Below, piece by piece: positions 45,051 to 53,213 of a DNA stretch of 64,000 nt. Origin of the DNA: JAQWRV01 sp045564915 (lineage in GTDB: Bacteria; Pseudomonadota; Alphaproteobacteria; Rhodospirillales; Rhodospirillaceae); contig JBJLGL010000004.1 of assembly GCA_045564915.1 (NCBI GenBank), forward strand, positions 186,001 through 250,000, written 5' to 3'. The notes under the pieces are model-generated. The model made no database searches, was not told the origin of the DNA, and worked only from the letters and a program-made list of their open reading frames with translations. The first letter of the stretch is position 1. Each line of letters starts with the position of its first letter. A program made the position numbers and the translations under genes.

Positions 45051-46088
45051 ATGTCAGCTAAACATATCGCGAATCCGGCCAATATCCGTGACTCAGGCGC
45101 TGAAAATGGGGTTTCCTCATCTGTGGTGCTTGATCTCAGTGCAGTCATTGCCACGGTTTCTGGCGGAGAACCGCGGGTTCTACTCGTTGAGACTGGTCCC
45201 GATGCCGACTCCAAGCGACCACAACTTCCTGCGGGTCCATTCGATCCGAAAGGCGATAGAACTATGGAGGAAGGCCTAAGGCGTTGGGTTGCAGATCAGA
45301 CCGGCTTTAACTTGGGTTATGTAGAACAGCTATACACGTTTGGCGATCGATTTCGCGATCCTAGCCAGAGAACCGGCGGGCCCAGGCCAATTTCAGTTGG
45401 TTATGTGGCTCTTGTTCGTGAATCAGCTGAAAAACACCCTGCAGGTGGTTCCTGGTTCGACTGGTATCGGCTTTTCCCCTGGGAAGACTGGCGCAACGGA
45501 GCACCAAATATCTTACGCGAAGTCATTCAACCCCAATTGTACAGTTGGGCTGAAAATGGAGATACTGGCCATGAAAAGCGCCTTCGTCGCGAACGGGCTG
45601 ACTTGGTATTCGGATTTGGTGACGTTGGGTGGGATGCTGACCGCGTTTTAGAGCGCTATGAATTGCTTTATGAGGGAGGTTTAGTGGCAGAGTCCCAGGC
45701 TGATGGCCGAATCTTTGAAGAACCGTCCGATATTAGTGTCCATGGGTTGATGGGACTTAGTCTAGCCCAGGATCACAGGCGAATCTTGGCTACAGCGCTT
45801 GGGCGTGTGCGCGGCAAGATTCGCTATAGACCAGTCATTTTTGAGGTTATGCCGCAAGAATTTACCCTCTTACAGTTGCAAAGAGCAGTGGAAGGTTTGG
45901 CCGGTGCACCCTTACACAAGCAGAATTTTCGTCGGCTAGTAACGGCTGAAGGCTTGGTGGAGCCAACAGGCCGCGCCTCTGCTGAAACGGGAGGCCGACC
46001 GGCGGAACTATTCCAATTTCGTCGAGATGTGGTGCGGAAAAGGCCCGCTCCTGGGGTTCGGGTCCCGCGGCACCCTCGTCCCAAATGA
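45051..46088 (+). CDS. nadQ: NadQ-type regulator of NAD biosynthesis
   Basis: 345 aa from the ATG at 45051 (a TTG at 45015 is the alternative). It has a Nudix-like domain whose catalytic box is degenerate (LRRWVADQTGFNLG instead of REUxEExGU), so it is likely a sensor, and a C-terminal winged helix (LLQLQRAVEGLAGAPLHKQN, FRRLVTAEGLVEPTG). This is the layout of the alphaproteobacterial NAD regulator (NadQ/NrtR-like). It lies before nadA and nadC, its probable targets. A palindrome at 46227-46245 may be its operator. Confidence 0.8.
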   Translation: MSAKHIANPANIRDSGAENGVSSSVVLDLSAVIATVSGGEPRVLLVETGPDADSKRPQLPAGPFDPKGDRTMEEGLRRWVADQTGFNLGYVEQLYTFGDRFRDPSQRTGGPRPISVGYVALVRESAEKHPAGGSWFDWYRLFPWEDWRNGAPNILREVIQPQLYSWAENGDTGHEKRLRRERADLVFGFGDVGWDADRVLERYELLYEGGLVAESQADGRIFEEPSDISVHGLMGLSLAQDHRRILATALGRVRGKIRYRPVIFEVMPQEFTLLQLQRAVEGLAGAPLHKQNFRRLVTAEGLVEPTGRASAETGGRPAELFQFRRDVVRKRPAPGVRVPRHPRPK

Positions 46089-46226
46089 CGTTTTATGGCA
46101 AAACGCAACATATCTTAGTCCATCTACCGGTGACCACTTGTTTCACTTTCTTGACTTAGACTAACTACGGCCGTACAAGCTTGCACTCGGCGTGAGCATA
46201 AGGCGCGTCTTTTTCTTCGCCCCACA

Positions 46227-46245
46227 TATGCTCATAAATAGCATA
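46227..46245 (+). promoter_or_regulatory. candidate operator upstream of nadA
   Basis: TATGCT-CATAAAT-AGCATA is a perfect 6-base inverted repeat with a 7-base spacer, 32 bases before the nadA start. Its place between nadQ and nadA makes it a candidate site for NadQ. The link is inferred from position; I have no binding data and did not verify the motif against published sites. Confidence 0.4.
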
Positions 46246-46277
46246 AGATGATCCAAATTGTTTGAGAGACCGATGGC

Positions 46278-47305
46278 ATGAATATGTCCCAAGTAGCCCC
46301 AGCCGATTTAGCCTTCAATAACGAAACCCAGACCCGCACTGCACCGCTCTATGATCGGGTTAAGAAGGTTATCCAGAAATTGAATGGGCCGTTCATGCGC
46401 CCAAGATTGACGCGATTAATCGTCTAAAGGCAGAACGCAACGCTGTTATTCTCGGTCACAATTATATGACGCCTGAGATATACCATTGTGTAGCCGACAT
46501 TGTGGGCGACTCACTTGCGTTGGCCCGCCATGCAGCCGACACCGATGCCGACATTATTGTAATGGCTGGCGTCCATTTTATGGCTGAAACGGCGAAGCTG
46601 ATTAATCCCAATAAGACAGTTTTGATTCCTGATCTTGAAGCCGGCTGTTCCTTGGCTGCATCGATCACCGGTGCTGATGTGCGCCTGATGAAAGAGACAT
46701 ATCCCGGCGTTCCAGTGGTGACCTATGTTAACACTTCGGCAGATGTTAAAGCTGAGTCTGATATCTGCTGTACATCTGGAAATGCAAAGCAGATTATTGA
46801 AGCTCTTGGTGTTGAAAAGGTCATCATGCTACCGGACGAGTACCTCGCTCAGAATATTGCGCGGGAAACTGATGTTGACATCATTACTTGGAAAGGCCGC
46901 TGTGAGGTCCATGAACAGTTTACTGCCCAAGATATGCATGACTTTAGGACGAGTTATCCAGGTGTAGTGATTTTAGCACACCCAGAATGTCCTCCAGAGG
47001 TGATTGATGAATCTGATTATTCCGGCTCAACCGCTGGCATGGCCAACTACGTTGGCGACAAACAACCTAGTCGCGTTGTATTAGTGACGGAATGCTCAAT
47101 GAGCGACAATGTTTCGGCGCAGCACCCCGACATTGAGTTTGTTAAGCCGTGCAATTTGTGTCCACATATGAAGCGTATTAATCTCGATAATATTCTCACA
47201 GCTTTACAGAAGATGAAGCACGAAGTTACCATCGATCCTGCGGTTACTGAAGGGGCACGCCGCTCCGTAGAGCGCATGCTGAATGGCTGGAGACCGGGGA
47301 GATAG
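46278..47305 (+). CDS. nadA: quinolinate synthase NadA, with apparent one-base frameshift
   Basis: The protein reads MNMSQVAPADLAF ... YDRVKKVI from the ATG at 46278, then PEIEWAVHAPKIDAINRLKA followed by ERNAVILGHNYMTPEIYH in another frame. The switch lies near 46374, where ATCCAG would have to be ATCCCAG: a missing C. The downstream frame is full length and has the Fe-S cysteines (GCSLAAS, CCTSGNAK, CNLCPHM). NadA condenses iminoaspartate with dihydroxyacetone phosphate, using a [4Fe-4S] cluster. It may be a true mutation or a base-calling error. It is followed by nadC after 38 bases. Confidence 0.85.
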
Positions 47306-47343
47306 CTGCTTCACTCTACGTGCTCTAATAGGACCGAATCCTG

Positions 47344-48198
47344 ATGTTACCCGCATTTCCTCTGTCGCCGGTTGCACTTGATCAAACTGTATCGGCAGCT
47401 CTTGCTGAAGATCTTGGTTTGGCTGGTGACTTAACTTCGAGTTTGGCAGTATCAGAAGAAACATGGGCAAATGCACATTGTATTGCCCGTAAATCAGGTG
47501 TGATTGCCGGACTTGACCTTGCGGTGCGGGTTTTTGCTCTAGCTGGCCAAGGCGTTACGACCAAGAGTTTTGTAAAGGATAGCGATGCAGTAGTACCAGG
47601 GACTCCCGTGCTCTCGGTTTCTGGTCCTGCCCGTGGTGTTCTGGCTGGCGAGCGTACTGCACTTAATTTTCTGGGGCATTTATCTGGTGTAGCATCGGAA
47701 ACGTGTAAGCTGGTTGAAGCTATTTCTCATACATCAGCGCGCATTTGCTGTACTCGGAAGACTACGCCAGGTCTGAGGGCGTTAGAAAAATATGCTGTAC
47801 GCTGCGGAGGGGGATTTAATCATCGCTTTAGCTTGAGTGACGGTGTGTTGATCAAAGACAATCATATCTTTGCTGCCGAAGGCGTGGCCGTTGCAGTAAG
47901 CAAAGCCAGGACGCTTGCTGGGCACATGGTGAAGATTGAAGTGGAAGTAGACCACATTGACCAAATCGAACCAGCATTGGCTGCCGGAGCTGATGCAATC
48001 ATGCTTGATAATATGGAATTGTCGACCATGGCGGAGGCCGTTGAGCTCATAGCAGGCCGTTCCATCGTGGAGGCCTCAGGTTCGATTACCATCGATTCTA
48101 TAGCAGGGGTAGCTGAAACCGGAGTAGATATAATTTCGGTGGGGTGGATCACCCACTCTGCGCCTAGTCTCGATCTAGGTTTAGATTTTCTAGATTAG
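47344..48198 (+). CDS. nadC: nicotinate-nucleotide pyrophosphorylase (carboxylating)
   Basis: 284 aa, full length. LAEDLGLAGDLTSSLAVSEE at the N-terminus, ICCTRKTTPGLRALEKYAV and GGGFNHRFSLSDGVLIKDNH contain the PRPP/quinolinate-binding Arg, Lys and His, and DAIMLDNM and VEASGSIT follow. It makes nicotinate mononucleotide from quinolinate and PRPP. Operon nadQ-nadA-nadC; no nadB between them. Confidence 0.96.
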   Translation: MLPAFPLSPVALDQTVSAALAEDLGLAGDLTSSLAVSEETWANAHCIARKSGVIAGLDLAVRVFALAGQGVTTKSFVKDSDAVVPGTPVLSVSGPARGVLAGERTALNFLGHLSGVASETCKLVEAISHTSARICCTRKTTPGLRALEKYAVRCGGGFNHRFSLSDGVLIKDNHIFAAEGVAVAVSKARTLAGHMVKIEVEVDHIDQIEPALAAGADAIMLDNMELSTMAEAVELIAGRSIVEASGSITIDSIAGVAETGVDIISVGWITHSAPSLDLGLDFLD

Positions 48199-48208
48199 GC
48201 AAAACATG

Positions 48209-48239
48209 AACCCCGCTCTTGGTTTTGAAGAGCGGGGTT
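48209..48239. terminator. bidirectional hairpin terminator after nadC
   Basis: A perfect 12-base stem (AACCCCGCTCTT with AAGAGCGGGGTT) around a 7-base GGTTTTG loop. It lies between nadC on the plus strand and the convergent methyltransferase gene, so it can end transcription from both sides. The T-run after it is short. Confidence 0.85.
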
Positions 48240-48269
48240 TAAGCCTAAGGCCTCTAAAATATTAGTGAT

Positions 48270-49478
48270 TTATGTCTTAATTGCTATGAATGTCGGCGCT
48301 AAACTGCCGTCATTGTTTCTTGTCACCTTGAATCCGGCTTTGCGCATCTCCCCTGGGAAGTCCACCTGTTGCCAATCCAGGTACCAGTCCTCATGGTTCC
48401 AGCGGTAGTTGTACCAGCGAGTGAATTTGTTATGCGCTGTAGGAATTGGATCGTTCTGGTCTACGGCCGAGAAAACACCACCCGATCGCAATACGCGCGC
48501 AGCCTCTTTGATTATATCTCTAGAGGCCTGCTCTGTGACCTCGTGAAACAGCAAATTCGAGGTGACAATATCAAAATGTTCGTCAGGGAATTTGGTGTCT
48601 TCGGCCAAGCGTTGGGCAAAGTTTACCTTGACGCCCATGTCCAGAGCTTTCATGTGCGCATAGCGCACCATTGGGGCACCAATATCAACTCCCCACACTT
48701 CTGCTTTTGGGTACTTGCGCTTCATGGAAGTGGCATACTGGCCAATGGATGTCCCGATATCGAGAATTCGCCTAACTTTGCCGTCTTCAGGAACCAGGGA
48801 GTTACGTGCCATGGTCATATGTATTCGGTCATGGAAATTGACGTCAACATAGGCACCCAAATCCGTACCAGCGTGATACATATGCCCAGCAAATTCATCA
48901 CCCACATAGCCACCTGGCATAGAGTGGATTTCATGAGCGGTGTACTCCGGGATATGCATGTTTAGATTTATTTCTAGGCGGTCCGGGTGCATGGCATCTG
49001 CCCGCTCCATTTCGGCAAGGAATGGATCTGCCATCTTATAGTACTCTTTCTGGAGCATCTGATACTTGAGCTTCTGGTGGGTATGTCGCATCCGCCCAGT
49101 CATGGCGATAACTGGGTCTGCTTCAAGCAGGTTTACGGCTTCTTCCCAAGACATGTTTGGATCATCCTCGATGCCCCTGGCATTTAAGATCTCCACAGCT
49201 CGTGCGGCAGCCGTCTTCTCCAGTTCATATAGACGCCAGGCATAGACGCCAGCGTAGAAATCGCCTTTGGTCTCCATCTCCATGTTGGGAAAGCGAACAT
49301 AATTACGTATGCGTCCTCGCACATCCATATTGCGCGGTGAGTCTTTCGCGGCGTACTCCAGAAGACTATCCATTTCCTTAGCATGGGCATGGGAGTCCAT
49401 TAGAGCGGTTGATGCTGCCGCTGCTGCGGAGGCGAATAGACTACGGCGGTTCATCATCGGAAACAGTCTGTCGGTCAT
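48270..49478 (-). CDS. class I SAM-dependent methyltransferase with Tat-like leader (pair 3)
   Basis: 402 aa. SAM motif I ILDIGTSIG (238-246), VWGVDIGAP for strand 2 and ARVLRSGGVF later. P-x-Y-x5-H-x2-P-G-G (P177, H185, PGG 188-190) precedes it, as in the copies at 3440 and 17071. The N-terminus MNRRSLFASAAAAASTALMD looks like a twin-arginine signal, which neither of the other two copies has. The ATG at 49478 has an AAGGAG site 7 bases upstream that overlaps the stop of the small partner gene. If the leader is real, the protein is exported, which is odd for a SAM enzyme. Confidence 0.83.
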   Translation of the reverse strand: MTDRLFPMMNRRSLFASAAAAASTALMDSHAHAKEMDSLLEYAAKDSPRNMDVRGRIRNYVRFPNMEMETKGDFYAGVYAWRLYELEKTAAARAVEILNARGIEDDPNMSWEEAVNLLEADPVIAMTGRMRHTHQKLKYQMLQKEYYKMADPFLAEMERADAMHPDRLEINLNMHIPEYTAHEIHSMPGGYVGDEFAGHMYHAGTDLGAYVDVNFHDRIHMTMARNSLVPEDGKVRRILDIGTSIGQYATSMKRKYPKAEVWGVDIGAPMVRYAHMKALDMGVKVNFAQRLAEDTKFPDEHFDIVTSNLLFHEVTEQASRDIIKEAARVLRSGGVFSAVDQNDPIPTAHNKFTRWYNYRWNHEDWYLDWQQVDFPGEMRKAGFKVTRNNDGSLAPTFIAIKT

Positions 49479-49489
49479 GGCTTATCTCC

Positions 49490-49897
49490 TTATCTCTGTT
49501 CCTTAGGGCCTTTGGTATTGCCCTCTTCAGATCGATTCAGGGAAGGCGGATGGAATGATGACGCGTAAGCGATATCACCCGATTGCTTGAATGGATCGTA
49601 GATCTCGTCTACGAAAGCAGCGCGCTTGTCCTGGATTTTCTTCTGTTCCTCCTCAGTGGGTAGGTAGGACTCGATCATTTCTCGAGTAACCGAACCGTGC
49701 TTTTCGAGCAGAATTTCCGTGGTTTCCACGCGGCGTTGCAATGCCCATACATTTGCAGCCACAGCAGTCAAAGATGTAAAAATGCTATCGATCATCGGAT
49801 CCTTTAGAAAATATGCCCTATCGTAGTCTGCCTGGACAAATTCTGAGGCCACGGTCTTGCGCCCGCCAGCCTCCAGTTTGGATTTCACCATTGCCAT
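49490..49897 (-). CDS. small helical partner protein of adjacent methyltransferase (copy 3)
   Basis: 135 aa from the ATG at 49897 (GGAGGAG site about 11 bases upstream; a longer start at 49942 is possible). SLTAVAANVWALQRRVETTE, ILLEKHGSVTREMIESYLPT, EEEQKKIQDKRAAFVDEIYD share the QRRV-x3-E, PT-x-E and KR-x2-FV elements with the copies at 3112 and 18185. It is longer than the others at both ends. Tight operon with the methyltransferase at 48270. Function unknown. Confidence 0.7.
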   Translation of the reverse strand: MAMVKSKLEAGGRKTVASEFVQADYDRAYFLKDPMIDSIFTSLTAVAANVWALQRRVETTEILLEKHGSVTREMIESYLPTEEEQKKIQDKRAAFVDEIYDPFKQSGDIAYASSFHPPSLNRSEEGNTKGPKEQR

Positions 49898-50478
49898 AAA
49901 CCCTAATACTCCTCCGGGGTGTGTACCTATTCGGGGTAACATTCAAAGTCTTCAGATAATATAATTCTCTCGCTTGCGGGTGCAGCGAGTCAACGACAGT
50001 TGCTCTGATTTCAGACTTTCTCGAGTAATTAATAGGGTTTTGAGGTCAAATTCCGCTCAAAATATCACCAACATACTTCGAATCTACGATATTTAATAAA
50101 ATCAGCATGGAAGTCCGTGCTGGTAACCTGAATTTGTATTAGTTGAGAGGGTGCGGAAACGTCGCCTTTTCGCTCAGGCTCTAGAATAGAGCTGTGGAAC
50201 ACGCCTTCCGTCACGAGCATATCGATATTAGGATCGCAAGACGGTCAGTTTCAGCTATATCAGACCCGTATGTCACCGAAGACATTCTTGCTACCAATTT
50301 AAATATTCTTGGCAGATTTTTCTCTGGCGCCCCACAACAATAAGATAAACAAGCGAGAGTGGAGACGATCAAAACAGAGTATATATCCGATAAGATCTCG
50401 TCTAACCCCGGATGCTGGCTAGATCAAAATTGGACCAACAATCCGGGATTCGAAGAATGAGTAATGTAAGTTCTAAAC
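49898..50478. other. about 580-base gap upstream of the methyltransferase pair
   Basis: The gap lies between flgE's stop and the small-protein gene, both minus strand, so it should hold that operon's promoter. A 49-codon plus-strand frame with a GTG start (50194-50343, VEHAFRHEHIDIRIARRSVS ...) is open but has no clear ribosome site and no recognised product. I see no palindrome or tRNA. Confidence 0.35.
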
Positions 50479-52401
50479 CTAGCGTTTAATTCTTAGGAGC
50501 TCGTCGAGCATTTCATCCGATGTGGTGATTACTTTGGCAGCAGAGGAGTATGCTCTCTGCGTTGTAATCATCTTTGTGAATTCCTGACCCAGGTCAACGG
50601 TTGAGGATTCTAATGCAGCTGCCTGTACGGCACCGGCACTGGCAGAACCTGCTTCACGCAACACGGGGGCTCCAGAATTGTCAGTTGAAGTCCAGACGTT
50701 ACCGCTCAAGCTATTCAAGCCATTTGCGTTGGTGAATGTGGCAACCGGTATCATAAATACAGGTTTCGTTACACCATTATCGAATAGAGCTGTAACAACG
50801 CCGTCTTCACCGATTGACACTCCAGCAAAGTTGCCGAACTTAGCACCGTTCTGCGATAGGAAATTTAGCTGGAAGTCACCAGCAAGCTGCGTCAGTCCAT
50901 CCGGTGTTCCAAAGTTTCCGAGGAAGCCCTTAATGTCAGGACTTACGGCACTACCTTCTTCCATATCAGCGGCGCCATTAGCCCATGAAATTTCGACACT
51001 GTGCAGTGCAGTTGTAGCCGTCGACTCATCAACACCAAACAACCTGAGAGGTACGCCAGCGCCACTGAAATCAATTGAAGTTTGGTTGAGCGTACCTGCG
51101 GCTGGTAATCCACCGCCGCCAGCTACGTTAAACCAACCCCGCGTATCGTCAAGTACCGGCACTGAGTATCCAGCTGCAAATCCACCCCCGCCTACAGCGT
51201 TTTGGACGACAACAGAATTTGGAACGGCGTCATTTACCTTGGCTGTGAAACCTATCGCTACACCGCCAGTAGTTCTTGCGCCTTGGGTAAAGCTTAAGCC
51301 GTTCTCACCAGGAATCCGGCGAGCCCAGTTGCCCGGGACCGTTGGTGGGGCACCTTGCACCGCGACATCGCTCAAGAAAGTATTAACACGGGTTGCAATC
51401 AGGTCGAGAATTTGGCTGAGCGTTCGATTGTTTGTATCGACTGCCATGTTTGAGTTGGCGCCACCACCGACAGCCCAGGCAGCATCATCAGCAACGCCAG
51501 CACCCAGGATAAGGTTTAGGGTTTGAGCCCCAGCCCCGCCCGCACTCATTTCGATTGTACCAGTAATCGGGGCTGTAAACGAATCCAAGAAGTCCAGCCG
51601 CCCTGCGGAAAAGTGAGTAACGCCGGTCGTGGTTTCTAGCTCGATTACAGCAGCCTGAGCCGGCGGCTCAATAGTAAGGCCCCAGCTGTTAGTGGCAACC
51701 TTATTAAACTCGTAAGTCATGTTGTGTGCATTACCGAGAGAGTCAAAAATCAAGTTGTTGACCCGTTCAGTGGACCCCACAAGGGCATCCGATGAAAGAT
51801 TAGCGCCAATCGATACAGTTGTAGTTGGTGACGCGGTTCCACCAATGGTCTGTATATTGAGAGGCTGCAAGTTGCGAGCGTCGATGACATTGTCATTGAC
51901 CAAAACGCGGTCACCTTCGGTGTCGATGTATGACTTCATATAGATATCTTCACCGACCTGAACCTGGGCGGCAGTTTGACTACCGTCAAAGCCGGCCAAC
52001 GGCCAACCTTGCATATAGAACCCACCAGCGTTTTGCAGATAACCTTCCTGGTCAACCCTGAAAGACCCGGCACGTGTATATGCAAATTGGTCTCCACTTA
52101 CCGGATTGGCAGCTTCGTTTGTAACAAAAAAGCCTTGCCCTGACATTGCGACGTCGGTCGACGATGTCGTTGCTTGAAGGAGACCCTGCAAATCGACAGT
52201 TTGGCGCGGAGCAGCTTGTACACCCCCAGGCGAGTACTGCGTCAGTGACACCTGGGATGTGACCAGGGTCCTAAAATTCACCTGTGTCCCTTTGAACCCA
52301 ACCGTGTTTACGTTGGTTACGTTATCGGCGATGGCACCTAAAGCACTCGATTGTGCTTGTAGCCCCGATACGCCCGAATATAAAGCACCAAACAATGACA
52401 T
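50479..52401 (-). CDS. flgE: flagellar hook protein FlgE
   Basis: 640 aa, longer than enteric FlgE. N-terminal MSLFGALYSGVSGLQAQSSA with NVTNVNTVGFKGTQVNF, and C-terminal STVDLGQEFTKMITTQRAYS followed by SAAKVITTSDEMLDELLRIK are the rod/hook D0 signatures. The long middle is Ala/Gly-rich variable domain. A GGAGAG ribosome site precedes the ATG. Last gene of fliK-flgD-flgE. Confidence 0.97.
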   Translation of the reverse strand: MSLFGALYSGVSGLQAQSSALGAIADNVTNVNTVGFKGTQVNFRTLVTSQVSLTQYSPGGVQAAPRQTVDLQGLLQATTSSTDVAMSGQGFFVTNEAANPVSGDQFAYTRAGSFRVDQEGYLQNAGGFYMQGWPLAGFDGSQTAAQVQVGEDIYMKSYIDTEGDRVLVNDNVIDARNLQPLNIQTIGGTASPTTTVSIGANLSSDALVGSTERVNNLIFDSLGNAHNMTYEFNKVATNSWGLTIEPPAQAAVIELETTTGVTHFSAGRLDFLDSFTAPITGTIEMSAGGAGAQTLNLILGAGVADDAAWAVGGGANSNMAVDTNNRTLSQILDLIATRVNTFLSDVAVQGAPPTVPGNWARRIPGENGLSFTQGARTTGGVAIGFTAKVNDAVPNSVVVQNAVGGGGFAAGYSVPVLDDTRGWFNVAGGGGLPAAGTLNQTSIDFSGAGVPLRLFGVDESTATTALHSVEISWANGAADMEEGSAVSPDIKGFLGNFGTPDGLTQLAGDFQLNFLSQNGAKFGNFAGVSIGEDGVVTALFDNGVTKPVFMIPVATFTNANGLNSLSGNVWTSTDNSGAPVLREAGSASAGAVQAAALESSTVDLGQEFTKMITTQRAYSSAAKVITTSDEMLDELLRIKR

Positions 52402-52484
52402 CTTGTCTCTCCTTACGTGTACCGCACGTGACTTGTCCCAAATGACAGGTTATCTCGGCGGCGGTTAATTTCTTCCTAACGTGT

Positions 52485-53189
52485 TCATAGCTGTTGTTGT
52501 TGTTTTGCCGTCTCACTGACTGATAATATCTGGTCGATTGGGACAGCAACCTGGTCCATCAGCATGATGGTCGTACCGTTTACATTGGTGAGTCCTGTGA
52601 CTCGGCCGAACGCCGTTGTCCACGTGGGAACGGGATCTTCTCCGATAGGCACAGCAATAGTTTCTATACTGTAGGTGCCGTCTGGCAGTTGGGCGCCCGT
52701 AGCATTGTGGGTGCCATTCCATATCAATTCATGCACGCCAGGATTGGTTCTACCCTGCTCGGTGTGGACAATTTCACCGGCTGGATCGCGAATAACAATT
52801 GTTGTTTTTGCGCTTTCTGCGCCAAGGCCATAGGCCATACGTGCCATACCATTCTGTAACGGCACTTTATCGCTGCCAGCTTCAATGGTTTCACCGATGT
52901 AGTTCACAGCGCTTGTTACTATGCTCTGTTGGGTCAAGCCGACAACATTCGTCATACCTTCATTCAAGTTGATCTGTTGCTCAACTTGGGCAAATTGAAC
53001 GAGCTGGTTCGTAAATTCAGTCGAATCCATCGGCGACAGCGGATCCTGGTTCTTGAGCTGCGACGTGAGCAGCTGCAAAAAAGAATCCAGGTCCTTGGCG
53101 AGTTTATTTCTATCAGCTTCTGTCTGGGACAGAACTGCGCCAGACTCACCACCGATTAGACCCGTAACGTTTGCTGCAAGATCAGACAT
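52485..53189 (-). CDS. flgD: flagellar hook-capping protein FlgD
   Basis: 234 aa. FLQLLTSQLKNQDPLSPMDS and QLVQFAQVEQQINLN are the FlgD N-terminal signature, and a FlgD Ig-like part with EAGSDKVPLQNG, ELIWNGTHNATGAQLPDGTY follows. It caps the growing hook for FlgE assembly. It sits between fliK and flgE. Confidence 0.96.
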   Translation of the reverse strand: MSDLAANVTGLIGGESGAVLSQTEADRNKLAKDLDSFLQLLTSQLKNQDPLSPMDSTEFTNQLVQFAQVEQQINLNEGMTNVVGLTQQSIVTSAVNYIGETIEAGSDKVPLQNGMARMAYGLGAESAKTTIVIRDPAGEIVHTEQGRTNPGVHELIWNGTHNATGAQLPDGTYSIETIAVPIGEDPVPTWTTAFGRVTGLTNVNGTTIMLMDQVAVPIDQILSVSETAKQQQQL

Positions 53190-53213
53190 GCTGTAATACT
53201 TCCCTATCGTACC

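Noticed and set aside
50194..50343. A 49-codon plus-strand frame in the gap before flgE's 3' end
   Set aside because: It has a GTG start and a plausible composition but no clear ribosome site or known relative. I leave it uncalled.
50678..51526. A 282-codon plus-strand open frame inside flgE
   Set aside because: Low-complexity Pro/Ser/Thr translation opposite the variable part of FlgE; antisense shadow.
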